This document shows positions 1-9,592 of a stretch of DNA of 64,000 nt, one piece after another. The notes beneath the pieces were generated by a model. It worked only from the letters and a program-made list of their open reading frames with translations, did not search any database and had not been told where the DNA came from. Made by a program: the position numbers and the translations under genes. Source of the stretch: Notolepis coatsorum (Eukaryota; Chordata; Actinopteri; Aulopiformes; Paralepididae); contig OZ020599.1 in assembly GCA_963971535.1 (NCBI GenBank), positions 96,373,357 to 96,437,356 of the forward strand, written 5' to 3'. The stretch's first letter is position 1. Each line of letters starts with the position of its first letter.

Positions 1-521
1 GTGTACAATACCAACATAAGTACAAATAAGTAGGCTATAAGTAAATAATAGAAGTACACATTAGACAAGTTAAAGATAATTGCACATTATATTGATGCAG
101 ATGCACTATAGGCCTACTATAGGGTGCTGTGTGAAGTTGCCCAAAACTATAACTATAGACTTGTTGCGCGGAGCTTCATTTATTTTTCATAATGCGGTTT
201 CCTATTTCTGTTAGGGTTTGAAACCGACCTCAACAGCACGGCACAGACAGGTAGTTCAGAGTTAGCCAAACACTAGGGCGTATTTATTACAGAATCAAAA
301 AGAGCCAAATAACAAATCTGAATCAACAAAAAAGGAGAATGCCTTCGGCAGAGTTGTCTGCGGCTCTGCAGATCCTCCCGGTGTTAGAGGTGGGGAATCG
401 GCATAGGAGCCGCTGCGGCTCTGCAGATACTCCCAGATCCAACTCGGAGTGGAAACGGAGAGAGAGAGAGAGATCAACAACAGTCCAACAGTACACAGAG
501 GCAGTGCAGTTCAGTCCTCCC
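1..521. other. Unassigned repeat-rich start of window
   Basis: I see no gene here. Two copies of a CTGCGGCTCTGCAGAT module lie near 356-376 and 414-434. The same module ends longer repeats at 19640, 51510 and 53730, so this stretch is probably repeat-derived. A short GAGA run lies at 460-473. Confidence 0.5.
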
Positions 522-757
522 TTAGCTGAGTCCAGTATGAAATACAAGTGACTTGATCTTCGGTGTAAACTACACACAAGTTAGCTGAGTCCAGTACAAA
601 ACAAAACGGTACTTCTTTAGTGTTATCCAAACACACAATTTAGCTGAGTCCAGTACAAAACAAAACGGTACTTCTTCAGTGTTATCCAAACACACAATTT
701 AGCTGAGTCCAGTACAAAACAAAAACGGTATTTCTTCAGTGTTATCCAAACACACAA
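522..757. repeat. Tandem repeat, unit about 59 bp, four copies
   Basis: The phrase TAGCTGAGTCCAGTA recurs at about 522, 582, 641 and 700. Each copy is followed by a similar tail ending in TTATCCAAACACACAA. The first copy is divergent and the last three are nearly identical. Short frames that read through it are repeat translations. Confidence 0.85.
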
Positions 758-1319
758 AAACAGATAATCCAAAAAGGTTTGTTTCCAAAACTCACCAAAG
801 CGCAAACGCGTAAAGCGGGCAACGAGGCGCAGCTCCAAACGGATGATCAAGATATTCACCAGCGGCGATCCAAAGATGTCCTGGAGGGAAAGTAGACGAG
901 GCACAACAACGGGGGGAGGGAACAGGCAGTAGCAGTAGTAATCAAAACGACCCGACCACGATTGAAAGACGGTCCGAGTATATGAAGCCTCTGGAGCGCT
1001 AATCACAAACTACGACAGGTGCGTGATGGAATTGGTAATCGCTCCTGAAGCGTGTGGCGGGGAATGCACCAATCAACACAGTACCTTGAAGAAGCGTGTG
1101 GCGGGGAACGAGCCAATCCTCACAGAATCCTCACAATTTCCATGAAACGGATTCCTAGAAAAACACATACGAAGTAAGTAAATGGCGCAGACTACATTAA
1201 GCCAAATGTGACCCTGTTTGCTTTGGTAACGGCGTCATGCCCAGCCCACTGACTGTAGCGGGGGCATACCTCACAATAATGTCCCCCCCCACACCCCCTT
1301 CTGTCCCCCTGGGAATGGG
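758..1319. other. No recognised feature
   Basis: No supported gene. A local near-duplicate, GAAGCGTGTGGCGGGGAA, occurs at about 1046 and 1091, followed each time by a related CCAATC stretch. Confidence 0.4.
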
Positions 1320-1450
1320 AATTACTATTTTTAGAGGCTAGTAGTTTATATAGTATAGTAGTTTATACATTATTTTAGAATTTATATCTTGACTGTGTAT
1401 TATTATTATCTGTGGTGCTGAATTTCCCTCGGGATTAATATGTACTTCTA
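1320..1450 (+). mobile_element. Possible LINE 3' end
   Basis: The run ending in GAATTTCCCTCGGGATTAAT at about 1420-1439 resembles the 3' end of a common fish LINE, in which this phrase is followed by a short tandem tail. No reverse transcriptase remains, so the clade (perhaps RTE/Rex3) is a guess. Confidence 0.4.
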
Positions 1451-1875
1451 TTCTATTCGATTTATGTCAACACATATTTCACCTATGTACGCCCCCCCTC
1501 GCCCACCAGTCGTCGCCACCGAGGCAGATGGCAGGTACTTTCCACAACCACAGATCGGTGGCACAGCAGGTCCCTGTGCTAATAGTGGTGCCGTGCTTTG
1601 AAATGTTTGCAACGGATGCGGTTGAACCTGCTGACCTATATGTTTGGTTGAAAACACACTGGAAATGAAACAGTGGTGGTATCCGCTTTTTGGCTCATTC
1701 CTCTCAGCATATTTTCATTTCAGGAGCGGGCGCTGGCTCGGCGACATTTTACATAATCATTCGTAGGCCCAAATCAACCGTGTAAATAGAGCGTTGCTTT
1801 CGTTGCTGTACAAAGCAACAGTTGCACTCATTACTACGAATGCAGGGGCTTGTCTAAATGTAGGCTGGACAAGAT
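1451..1875. other. No recognised feature
   Basis: The short frames here have no domain that I recognise, and I see no repeat structure. Confidence 0.4.
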
Positions 1876-2182
1876 ATGCCTCCTAAAGTGTGTAAACGGA
1901 AGTACAGGCTTTCCGGTTTCGACAAAACAATTATAGAAACGTGTGAAGTGCACAATAGTTCCTCGTTTAAGCCACTGCAACAGCTTTGCCTGAAGAATTT
2001 ACTACATGACCGGGACGTTCTAGCTTGTTTGCCGACAGGATTTGGGAAAAGTTTGGTCCATTCGGAGGCAGCTTCCAGGGGAAGTACATACACCGGAAAT
2101 TCTACCCCATACACACTTTCGGCTGTAGTTCTTTACCAGGCTTTATCTCACAGAGGAGATAAAACTGGGAACGAGGTTAGTC
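1876..2182 (+). pseudogene. RecQ-type helicase N-terminal fragment
   Basis: The frame opens with an ATG and about 45 residues later carries KPLQQLCLKNLL, then RDVLACLPTGFGKSLV. This is the motif 0/Walker A arrangement of RecQ-family superfamily-2 DNA helicases, which use ATP to unwind DNA. After the Walker A lysine the sequence stops resembling a helicase, and by 2183 it runs into the 3' end of an inverted LINE, followed by an assembly gap. No DEAH box or further motif is present, so the piece is cut off after its first 60 or so recognisable residues. It could be a first coding exon whose remainder lies elsewhere, or a gene fragment carried by mobile DNA. The motif is seen in the sequence. 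Function and integrity are inference. Confidence 0.5.
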
Positions 2183-2370
2183 TACAATTACATTTACATT
2201 TAGTCATTTAGCTGACGCTTTTATCCAAAGCGACTTACATGTTCTGTACAACAAGTCATCAAGAAGGGCACAACTCTATCAGCTGAGTAACAATGTTCAT
2301 CAAAGTGTTGAGTGCTACAGTGTAGGTTAGTTTATTAGGACAAGTGCATGACAGTAAGGTTAGTTAGGCC
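2183..2370 (-). mobile_element. LINE 3' end (family A), truncated by the gap
   Basis: ACATTTACATTTAGTCATTT followed by GACGCTTTTATCCAAAGCG is a very common fish repeat. The same 3' sequence follows a reverse-transcriptase C-terminus at 16385-16800 (minus) and 53040-53330 (plus). That shows it is the 3' untranslated end of a LINE, here in minus orientation. It runs into the Ns at 2371. Confidence 0.7.
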
Positions 2371-2570
2371 NNNNNNNNNNNNNNNNNNNNNNNNNNNNNN
2401 NNNNNNNNNNNNNNNNNNNNNNNNNNNNNNNNNNNNNNNNNNNNNNNNNNNNNNNNNNNNNNNNNNNNNNNNNNNNNNNNNNNNNNNNNNNNNNNNNNNN
2501 NNNNNNNNNNNNNNNNNNNNNNNNNNNNNNNNNNNNNNNNNNNNNNNNNNNNNNNNNNNNNNNNNNNNNN
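2371..2570. other. Assembly gap of 200 Ns
   Basis: The sequence is N from 2371 to 2570. The left edge of the duplicated copy A is hidden in it. Confidence 1.
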
Positions 2571-2675
2571 CAGTATATCGGTAGTGATGACGTGGTATCG
2601 AGGCATCGCCAACAGTTGTTTTTGAGGTGACACTTTAGCAGACTGTGAAAGTGAAAGTGCAGTTCTCGTTCTCAC

Positions 2676-2766
2676 CATCATTTGCTACCTGCACGTATAC
2701 GACACATTTACGGATGACGATGTAGGTGTCGTAGGCAAAGATCAGGCCAGCAATCAAGCCAAGCAC
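2676..2766 (-). CDS. plp2-like: PLP2-like copy A, exon 4
   Basis: The acceptor TTTAG precedes GTGCTTGGC and the donor is GTGAGA at 2670-2675. The first 15 codons (fourth membrane helix) match copy B with one change. The last 15 codons (IVIRKCVVYVQVAND) are unrelated to copy B's 17. The sequence after the donor is again identical. If unspliced, the frame reads to TAA at 2635-2637. Confidence 0.8.
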
Positions 2767-2789
2767 CTAAAGAGAAAAAAATGAAAAAA

Positions 2790-3350
2790 ATATTATTTAT
2801 ATTGTATATAAGCTGCATTATGATAACATGTACAATGATACTGTATATACCGTATATATATATTCTATTATTCTTATATACAGTATATCTATCCACATCT
2901 GTCTGAATATACCTGCATACAATCCTTCTATACCTATTTATACACCTGCATATAACACATATAACTCTGTATGATAGCATGTTGTATAATAATGCTGTAT
3001 ATACAGTATATATTTATTCTACCGTATATCTATCTATCCACATCTTTCTTTACATACCTGCATATAATCCTTTTACATATCTGTAGATACTACAGCTATA
3101 TCTGTACATATCCCTTATCTTTATACCTGTATCACTGTACATATTAATACTACTCTCTTTACCTACACCTGATTAGCACTATACTCAGTAGTACCAATTT
3201 ATATATTTTATACCTAGTTTAACCAACTGTACATTGTATATTACACTTTACTGTTACATTTGCACTCTGGTTGGATGCCAAACCCCTTTGTGTTGTACTG
3301 TACTTGTGCTGTATAATGACAATACATTTGAATCTAATCTAATCTAATAT
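2790..3350 (+). mobile_element. AT-rich LINE-type 3' end with AATCTA tail (intron 3, copy A)
   Basis: The segment ends in CATTTGAATCTAATCTAATC, a tandem tail typical of LINE insertions. Related tails lie at 35310-35390 and, inverted, at 35708-35760. The body carries repeated phrases such as CTGTATGATAGCATGT at 2822, 2970 and again at 5134. It is shared with copy B (30445-31075). Confidence 0.6.
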
Positions 3351-3884
3351 ATAGCCATGATGATGCACCATATGAAAGCTAAATGCCCCTATACCTTGAT
3401 ATAGTGCCCTCCATCAATGCCTGATTTCCTGTCTCCTTCTCTTAAAAGGTTGTTCAGGGCTCTATCTGTCCCGTTTGTCTCTGCCCTCGTCATCTCCGCA
3501 CATGCTGTTCCTCACACTAGCTCCAGCTAGTTAGCCAAAGTGTTAATATTACACAGCAAACAAAGCTCGCTGAAATCTACTTTGCGTGCAATGTGTAGAG
3601 TCGATTTCAAGTCGTCTTCACTCTAGGGTCAGGCTAGGGTTCCAACAAGTCAAAACGATTCCCCTAAAGTGGTCATATCTATAATAAGGTTGGACGGAAT
3701 AAGCAACCAGCTGATGTTTGTTGACAGTCAAAACTCTGGGGTTGTTGGAACATAGAACAATGTGCTTTTGAATTCCTATTTTCACAACATCACCGTCAGA
3801 CGTATGAAGAACCGATAACAAAAGCAGGTCCCGTGTTTGTAAAGGTTCCGCCTGTGTACAGAAACACAAGTGGGAGCTGCAGGG

Positions 3885-4090
3885 GTTTTAACCCTTTCAC
3901 TGCCACACTACAGAAGGTTAACCCTTTACTATGTCGGTAGTGTGATAGTAAAGGGTTAACCTTCTGTAGTGTGGCAGTGAAAGGGTTAACCCGCTGTCGT
4001 GTGGCAGTGAACGGGTTAACCTTCCATGTATTGTCGCAGTGATTGAAAGGGTTAACCGTTTGGTAGTGCGGCAGTAGTGAAAGGGTTTAA
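3885..4090. repeat. Palindromic GGTTAACC minisatellite, intron 3 of copy A
   Basis: Units of about 30-35 bp are built on AAAGGGTTAACCCTTT plus a CACTRCCACACTAC spacer. Units lie in both orientations: forward at 3885-3935, then inverted from 3940. The array can therefore fold into a long hairpin. It ends five bases from the exon 3 donor. Confidence 0.9.
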
Positions 4091-4095
4091 CTGAC

Positions 4096-4194
4096 CCCGC
4101 CTGCGATACGGGCCCGATCCCCGCAGGCATTAATCACGGCGATCAGAGAGATGACGATGTGAAGGACCGCGCCGACAAACGCACGTAAAATATC
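4096..4194 (-). CDS. plp2-like: PLP2-like copy A, exon 3
   Basis: These are 33 open codons between the acceptor CTACAG and the donor GTCAGT. Against copy B I count 21 differing bases of 99, and only one (GCT/GCG) is silent. The last ten or so codons (ARIAGG and the bases before it) and both intron flanks are almost unchanged. Confidence 0.85.
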
Positions 4195-4263
4195 CTGTAG
4201 AGAAGAGGGAGAGGACAGTAGTTGTATAAGCAATGACAAATGATGATTGTGAGAGTGTATGCC

Positions 4264-4265
<2 letters not shown>

Positions 4266-4318
<53 letters not shown>

Positions 4319-4323
4319 TGTGG
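4266..4323. repeat. (GT)n microsatellite, intron 2 of copy A
   Basis: About 23 uninterrupted GT units followed by a short imperfect part. The matching array in copy B is at 32020-32069. Confidence 0.95.
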
Positions 4324-4329
4324 TACATC

Positions 4330-4660
4330 CATTTCAAGTTTCAAGTTTTGTTTTATTTCTCACATATAAAAAGTACATGTACATTATAGTGATTATAGTA
4401 CATGCTTGGTTCTGTATGAGCCTCGTGAAATGTGCTTCGTACAGTCAAAAGGAAAATAATAAAGACCAAACACTATACAAAATATACAAATACAAAACTA
4501 AAATGTACAAAATGCAAAGACTACTAAATGCTAAATGCAAAAATGAGGTAGAGAGGTAGTGCAAAAATGTTTAGTAATAAATAGATACAAATATGGTGTA
4601 GTGTTAAAGAGTGTTTAAAGTGAACGTCAGAGGTGAATGTTTAAAGCGAGCCGAGGCAAG
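4330..4660 (-). mobile_element. Inverted LINE 3' end in intron 2
   Basis: The segment begins CATTTCAAGTTTCAAGTTTT, the reverse complement of a (GAAACTT)n tail, followed by an A/T-rich 3' untranslated-like sequence. It is shared with copy B at 32075-32385, so it predates the duplication. Confidence 0.55.
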
Positions 4661-4673
4661 CGGATGTACTCAC

Positions 4674-4831
4674 AGTCCCAGTGACCACTACGATCTCTGC
4701 ATTCTCCATCTCCCGGTTCGTCATGAAGAGGCCAAGAAGACCATGGAAAAGATCATGGTAAGGATAGCCACTGTGCAGTAAGCGGCGCTCTGCGACGCGG
4801 CATAGCAGATGAGGATGATAAAACTGATCAA
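4674..4831 (-). CDS. plp2-like: PLP2-like copy A, exon 2 (frameshifted)
   Basis: Acceptor TTTTAG and donor GTGAGT match copy B. The first 30-odd codons align with copy B and differ at about 19 bases, none silent. After the one-base deletion the frame reads LASS and stops. The distal third bears no clear relation to copy B's QFLLVNWLWT. Confidence 0.75.
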
Positions 4832-4896
4832 CTAAAAAAAAGAGAGAGAGAAGGGTGGGTTATAGCAATCATAGTAATCAGTCATCAGTAATGGGG

Positions 4897-5100
4897 GTGA
4901 CAGTGGCTCAGGAGGGAGATCAGTCGTCTGGCAACCGGAAGGCTCCCTGGTTCGATTCCGGCTCCTCCCGGCAGCGCGTCGATGTGTCCTTGAGCACTTA
5001 ACCCCCTAACTGCTCCCGATGAGCAGGTCGGCACCTTGCATGGTTGCCTCCGCCGTCGGTGTGAATGTGTGTGTGTGAATGGTAATGGATTTAATCATAA
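4897..5100 (+). mobile_element. tRNA-derived SINE
   Basis: The head reads GTGGCTCAGGAGGGAGATCA (A-box-like) and then GGTTCGATTCC (B box). Next come the common fish SINE body (GTCCTTGAGCACTTAACC) and GTGTGAATGTGTGTGTG. The copy in the other duplicate is at 34933-35125. The 8 bp GTGACAGT at 4897-4904 is the empty target of the hAT element found in copy B. Confidence 0.75.
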
Positions 5101-5753
5101 CTACCTACCTCATACTATAGTCTACCATATAACTCTGTATGATAGCATGTACAATAGTACTGTATATCTGTCTGAATATACCTGCATATAATCCTTCTAT
5201 ACCTATTATACACCTGCATAACCCATACAACTAGTGTAGAACCGGATTTATGTTGTAGACGGATCTTCGTGATCAATATAGGTTTAATAGTGAAACACAA
5301 TAGTACATATAGGATAAATGAGCTTGGGTTAAGAGGAGTGCTCTCATCCTGGCCACCTAGGAGAACACTGAGGGAGAGGTGAGGGCACTGAGTTTAAGGC
5401 CATGTCCAGACTAAACCGATTTTGGTCGTATCAGTCAAAGTATTTTATCGTATGCACCTTTCATCCACACGGAACTGCGTTCTGGGAGCCTGAAAACGCT
5501 ATTTTCTGTGGCACGCACTTATTTCTTGAGACAATTCCGTTTTTACGGAAACCTTTTTTTAAATGAAAACGAAAAAGATCAAAATCAAGAGGGGGTGGGG
5601 TCTTTAGCCCTCTCATCAAGGTGTGAGATTGAAGCTATTGTTGGGATGACCAAAAGGGATTCCTCCACATAACTCTGTATGATAGCATGTACAATAATCC
5701 TGTATATACCATATATATATTCATTCTTACCGTATATATATATATATATATTA
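5101..5753. other. Copy A-specific filler
   Basis: No gene. Positions 5127-5230 repeat the phrases of 2810-2960. Positions 5395-5540 resemble a fish repeat that begins GCCATGTCCAGACTAAACCG. This stretch has no counterpart in copy B. Confidence 0.4.
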
Positions 5754-6233
5754 GTGCTGTCAGGCGATTAAATTTTTTTATCGAATTAATTACAGGATTT
5801 GTAATTAATTAATCAAATTAATCGTATTTGAATCGCATAACCATTTTAGGCCCGATATTTTATATTCTATAATCATATTTCAAATTGCATGTGTCCGGAT
5901 GGCAGAATTCAGTACTGTATCTACAAAACCTTCTGTTTAATCATCTTCCCTTTATTCATTTGCTTAGATTCTTCAGGTCTGGTCAATTTTAGCATGCTGT
6001 TATTCACAGTAAAAAAAATATATATATTTAATTGATATTCTCATTTGGTTCATTACAATTTACTCAAGCTTAGTAACAGACACAGTATTTCTGACACTGG
6101 GAATACATTCCCTGAGATCCATAGATGTCCCTTTTTAAAAAAAAAAGTTTGTAAATGTTTATTCTATGTTCTTAATTAATTTTGAGTTAATTTTCATAAC
6201 GCGATAATTTGCTGTGTAATTAATTTCCTACAC
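5754..6233. mobile_element. Non-autonomous hAT-like element (probable)
   Basis: The left end TAGTGCTGTCAGGCGATTAA is the terminus of a very widespread fish non-autonomous element. The body is rich in TTAATTAAT. The right end (AATTAATTTCCTA) is decayed or cut, and I found no target duplication. Confidence 0.45.
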
Positions 6234-6236
6234 AAA

Positions 6237-6452
6237 GACTCTATTCTGGCCTCGGCCCACTGCTGTGTGAGGGCAGCGGAGCTACTGAAGGAGGCCGAGA
6301 AACACCCACTAATAACACAAGGGTCCTTCACGACAAGAAAGGCTCCGATGTTGACACCTTTATGTCAGAACACACAGCTTTTTAGAGCCATCTGTATGGG
6401 CCTGGCTTCAAAAGACCCCGGTTCAGATTTATTCAGGTCCGCATAATGATTG
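6237..6452 (+). pseudogene. Open stretch of unknown origin, LLKEAEKHPL
   Basis: A 70-codon open frame without its own start reads through CVRAAELLKEAEKHPLITQG and stops at TAA. The copy B version (44503-44700) has indels that break this frame. I do not recognise the protein. It may be a relic exon or chance. Confidence 0.2.
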
Positions 6453-7175
6453 GCTCTTTCGGAGCGGACTGGCGGAAATAGTGAGTGTAATTATAGTCAA
6501 TAGCGGCATGAGTGCCAGGAGCAGGAGGCCTGCCCATGGAACGGGGAGACACCAAACAAGTCACAACAACTGTTACTATGGAACTTCCTTTTCTTATAAT
6601 TTCAGTTCAGTCCGGTCTTTATTATTATGCCAGAGGACAGCAGTAAAACCCAAAATATGGGCCGGCTTGTCCGGGCGCTCCGTGAGTCAGTGGATTGAGA
6701 CACGTTCTTTGCACAAGCAACTCCGGTTCAGTAGAGCCATGTCACACGTCGATGACATACTCTCTTGTTTACATTCTCTCCTGTCCCTTTCCACTGCTGT
6801 CCAATTAAGAAGAACAGCTACAAGTATGATCTGAAAAGAATTTGACCATGTGACCATTTTGTATTTATAATTGCATGTACAGCAGTTCAACAGAATAGCT
6901 CTGCGTGACTCACCCTGCATTCCGTTCATCATTACTGACCGCCTAGAATTACAGTATCACAAAGGAAGGGGTTTGATCTAACTGGGTGTGTTTGACTATG
7001 TCGTGATGCCATGTGTCACTCTGCAACTTAAAGACTGACGTGTTCAAGACTGGTCATGTCTCTGTTGATCTTTGAAGTATGTTAAAAAAACAAAACAAGT
7101 GGACTCAAATTGGATTTGTAGAGGTATGGAAAACTTGCCGTCCAAACTTGCTGATGGAGCATAACGTCACAGTAC

Positions 7176-7355
7176 TGTTAACCCTTTCACTACCACACTA
7201 CCAAAGGGTTAACCCTTTCACTGCGACAATGCAGAAGGTTAACCCTTTCACTGCCACACGACAAAGGGTTAACCCTTTCACTACCACACTACAGAAGTTT
7301 AACCCTTTCTCTACCACACTACAGACAGTTAACCCTTTCACTACCACACTACAGA
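7176..7355. repeat. GGTTAACC minisatellite, intron 1 of copy A, first array
   Basis: Six units of 30 bp, AACCCTTTCACTACCACACT plus a linker, lie in one orientation. The 30-bp period gives a spurious frame with repeated VNPFTTTLQ. Copy B holds the same array, split by a solo LTR. Confidence 0.9.
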
Positions 7356-7760
7356 CTCAGAGTACTCAGATGAATGAGCTGGTTGTGATACCAAAGACAA
7401 AAGCAACCAATGAGCTTTAAATAATCAATCAGCTGTCCTTTTTGGAGCCAGGAACACACACAGCCATAGTTTGTAAAGTCTTTTTACGTTTAAAATATAT
7501 ATTTTTTAACTTTTGGTGTGGGGTAGCCAGGCAAGGAAGGGAATAACAAATGTAATATGTTGGCTAAGCAACATATGATGAGTGCCAGAATCTCTGGTCA
7601 AGTGATTAGGAGACCAAGCCGAGTCAAGGGAAACCGAACCATTGATATTGGAAAATGAGCAAATGAGCATTCCCAGTTACGATAAACCCTAATACGGAGT
7701 GATGAGAACGACTTCCTGTGTTTAGCTTCGCACAATCATTCGTCTTCCGGCACTAGTGAA

Positions 7761-7943
7761 CTATTTCCGTCCATCCCAGGTGAATTCCATAGCTTTTATC
7801 AAGCCACTGGGATGGTCCAGGGGGCGGTAATCAAGCACAGCCAGTGAAGTGTGTAACTGTCCTTGAATGCCATGCCATAGATGGGAGCTAAAGCCTTCTT
7901 TGTTCCAGACACGGAACCTCACACATCGGCCTGGATTTTCCAT
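7761..7943 (-). CDS. Short open frame MENPGRC, shared by both copies
   Basis: A 60-codon frame begins ATGGAAAATCC just downstream of TTTTTGTTTGTAG, which looks like a 3' splice site, and reads to TAG. The copy B version (47591-47773) differs by one residue (D/V). I do not recognise the product. With copies so alike, conservation says little. It could be an alternative exon of the PLP2-like gene or chance. Confidence 0.25.
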   Translation of the reverse strand: MENPGRCVRFRVWNKEGFSSHLWHGIQGQLHTSLAVLDYRPLDHPSGLIKAMEFTWDGRK

Positions 7944-8089
7944 TACCCCCTACAAACAAAAAAAACTGTTAATGTGGGTGGGTGACCTAATGACCGCCGA
8001 GATCGAGTTGTAGGACCCGTTTCACAATGAGGTTGTTGAGTTACAAGAGAGTCTGTACTTATTCGGTGACCTACACGGAGCACCCTTCT

Positions 8090-8156
8090 CACTTTTAGAA
8101 ACACAGTTTTATCAATGGTTCCGATAAAGCAGTCACTGTTTTCTAAAAGTGAGAAA
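8090..8156. repeat. Short inverted repeat in intron 1
   Basis: TTCTCACTTTTAGAAA and its complement TTTCTAAAAGTGAGAA are separated by about 35 bp. The same hairpin is at 47916-47987 in copy B. Confidence 0.7.
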
Positions 8157-8497
8157 GGTGGTCCGTGTGTGCGACATTATTACCACACAAGTGATGTCAG
8201 CACTCAGCATGTTATGATATGTTATATTATGATTGGTTGGCTACGTGTTGGGGGTGTATGCCGCTCTCTAAAACGAGCTGACATGACTCGTGTGGTAATA
8301 ATAAGAATGTGGTGTAAATGTTACATTTTAACTTCAGAACGTTAAAGAAGTTAACAACTAAAAAGGTGGAAACCGCTCCGCCAGTCTTTGGAGAACACTG
8401 TGACGTGAAATGCAACCAAAATGTGACCTAACGTGAACCTTGTGGTCACGGGAAACGGGTCTACGTGGGACGTCCCGTGCCAGGATGTGCAATCAGC

Positions 8498-8690
8498 TTT
8501 AACCCTTTCACTTACCACACTACCAAAAGGTTAACCCTTCCATGGCGACAATACAGAAGGTTAACCCTTTCCCTGCCACGCGACAAAGGGTTAACCCTTT
8601 CACTGCCATGCGACAGACGGTTAACCCTTTCACTAGTAGTGTGGTAGTGAAAGGGTTAACCTGCTGTAGTGTGGTAGTGAAAGGGTTAAA
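8498..8690. repeat. GGTTAACC minisatellite, intron 1 of copy A, second array
   Basis: Four forward units are followed from about 8636 by two inverted units (GTAGTGAAAGGGTTAACC), which makes a palindrome. The match is at 48690-48850. Confidence 0.9.
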
Positions 8691-9520
8691 CTGGAGACTT
8701 GATGATGATTGGGGACAGGGGGAGTGAGTGACTCAACGTCAAGTCCATACCTCACGTTAACTGGAGCCAGATGTGCAACGCATAATGTGGAAAAAGAGTA
8801 AAACGTCACTTTATAGGCCTGTATATAGTATGGTGAATGTGATGCGCGTTGCATTTTACTCTCTCCTCCATTGGACTAAAGCCACTAATCATATGGTCAT
8901 ATACAGCCTACTGTTGTCAACTGACAACACAGAATACCATTCGAGTAAGGGGTGGGGGTGGAACGAGTGAAATTGAAAGTCCCTGGGACAGAGTCAACAC
9001 GTGTGAGTGTGACCTTCTCATCTGTCATTAACAAGACAGCATTTGTCTGTTTGGTGCCAAATGGGAAAACAGTGAGGGACAAGTGACAGGTGGCTATTAG
9101 CCTCTTGTCTTGACCCCCCCGCCCCCCGCCCCCCAACCCTAAAACCACATGGTCTCCATTCATTGCCTTGGTATTTTCCATCATATTCCCAGACAGAATA
9201 TTTTCCAAATAGAATGGTGTAAGAGACTGTTACATTTGGTGACAGAGGAAACTAGTCTACATTCGATTAGGCTACGGGCCTACGTTTTTTCTACAGTACT
9301 TTTGAGATGAATTAGCCTAGTAGTAGTAACTGTTAATAAACTGGTAACAATGAACCTAAACTGAACCCATAATAGTATATGAACACTAGAAGAGGACCGA
9401 GGTGACCAAAATGCAAAGCATAGGCACTGTTATTATTTTTATTTAATGTAGTTGAGCTGTTATGGTTATTTTTTTGCATACATTTGCCTTTTGGCTACGT
9501 TATATAAAAAATGTACTTAC

Positions 9521-9592
9521 TATTTCTGCAGTGAGAATAATACCCCTTCGGGTCTTGGCGTAGACCTCCAGCTTCTCCATGCAATTGGCCAT
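9521..9592 (-). CDS. plp2-like: PLP2-like copy A, exon 1
   Basis: The ATG at 9590-9592 opens 24 codons ending TAEI before the donor GTAAGT. The three substitutions against copy B all change residues (E/K, R/Q, R/K). Nine codons after MA (DTAPSSTDG in copy B) are absent in frame. Confidence 0.8.

Larger units (their letters stand above)
2676..9592 (-). pseudogene. plp2-like: PLP2-like MARVEL protein gene, copy A, frameshifted in exon 2
   Basis: Four exons match proteolipid protein 2 in order. Exon 1 (9521-9592) ends in GIILTAEI. Exon 2 (4674-4831) holds LISFIILICYAASQS. Exon 3 (4096-4194) starts DILRAFVGAVL. Exon 4 (2676-2766) starts VLGLIAGLIFAYDTY. All have AG acceptors and GT donors at the same places as copy B. 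The product would be a small four-helix membrane protein of the MARVEL type. Exon 2 is 158 nt instead of 156 because one base is missing from an A run (GCCAAGAAG for GCCAAAGAAG, plus strand, near 4733) and three bases are added elsewhere. The frame then meets TGA. Without the lost base, exon 2 would read 53 open codons, and exons 3-4 are open. So this is either a young pseudogene or a sequencing error in a live gene. Copy A also lacks 27 bp of exon 1 and 171 bp upstream. Confidence 0.8.

Noticed and set aside
323-1006. Minus-strand frames near the window start
   Set aside because: They run across the 59-bp tandem repeat and show its repeated LCVWITLKKYRF. No protein family.
3885-4090. CRISPR-like array of AAAGGGTTAACCCTTT repeats with spacers
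   Set aside because: Spacers are not unique, units occur in both orientations, and the setting is intronic in a vertebrate. It is a minisatellite.
7079-7420. Repeat protein with VNPFTTTLQ units
   Set aside because: The 30-bp minisatellite period keeps a frame open. The same array elsewhere is inverted and out of frame.
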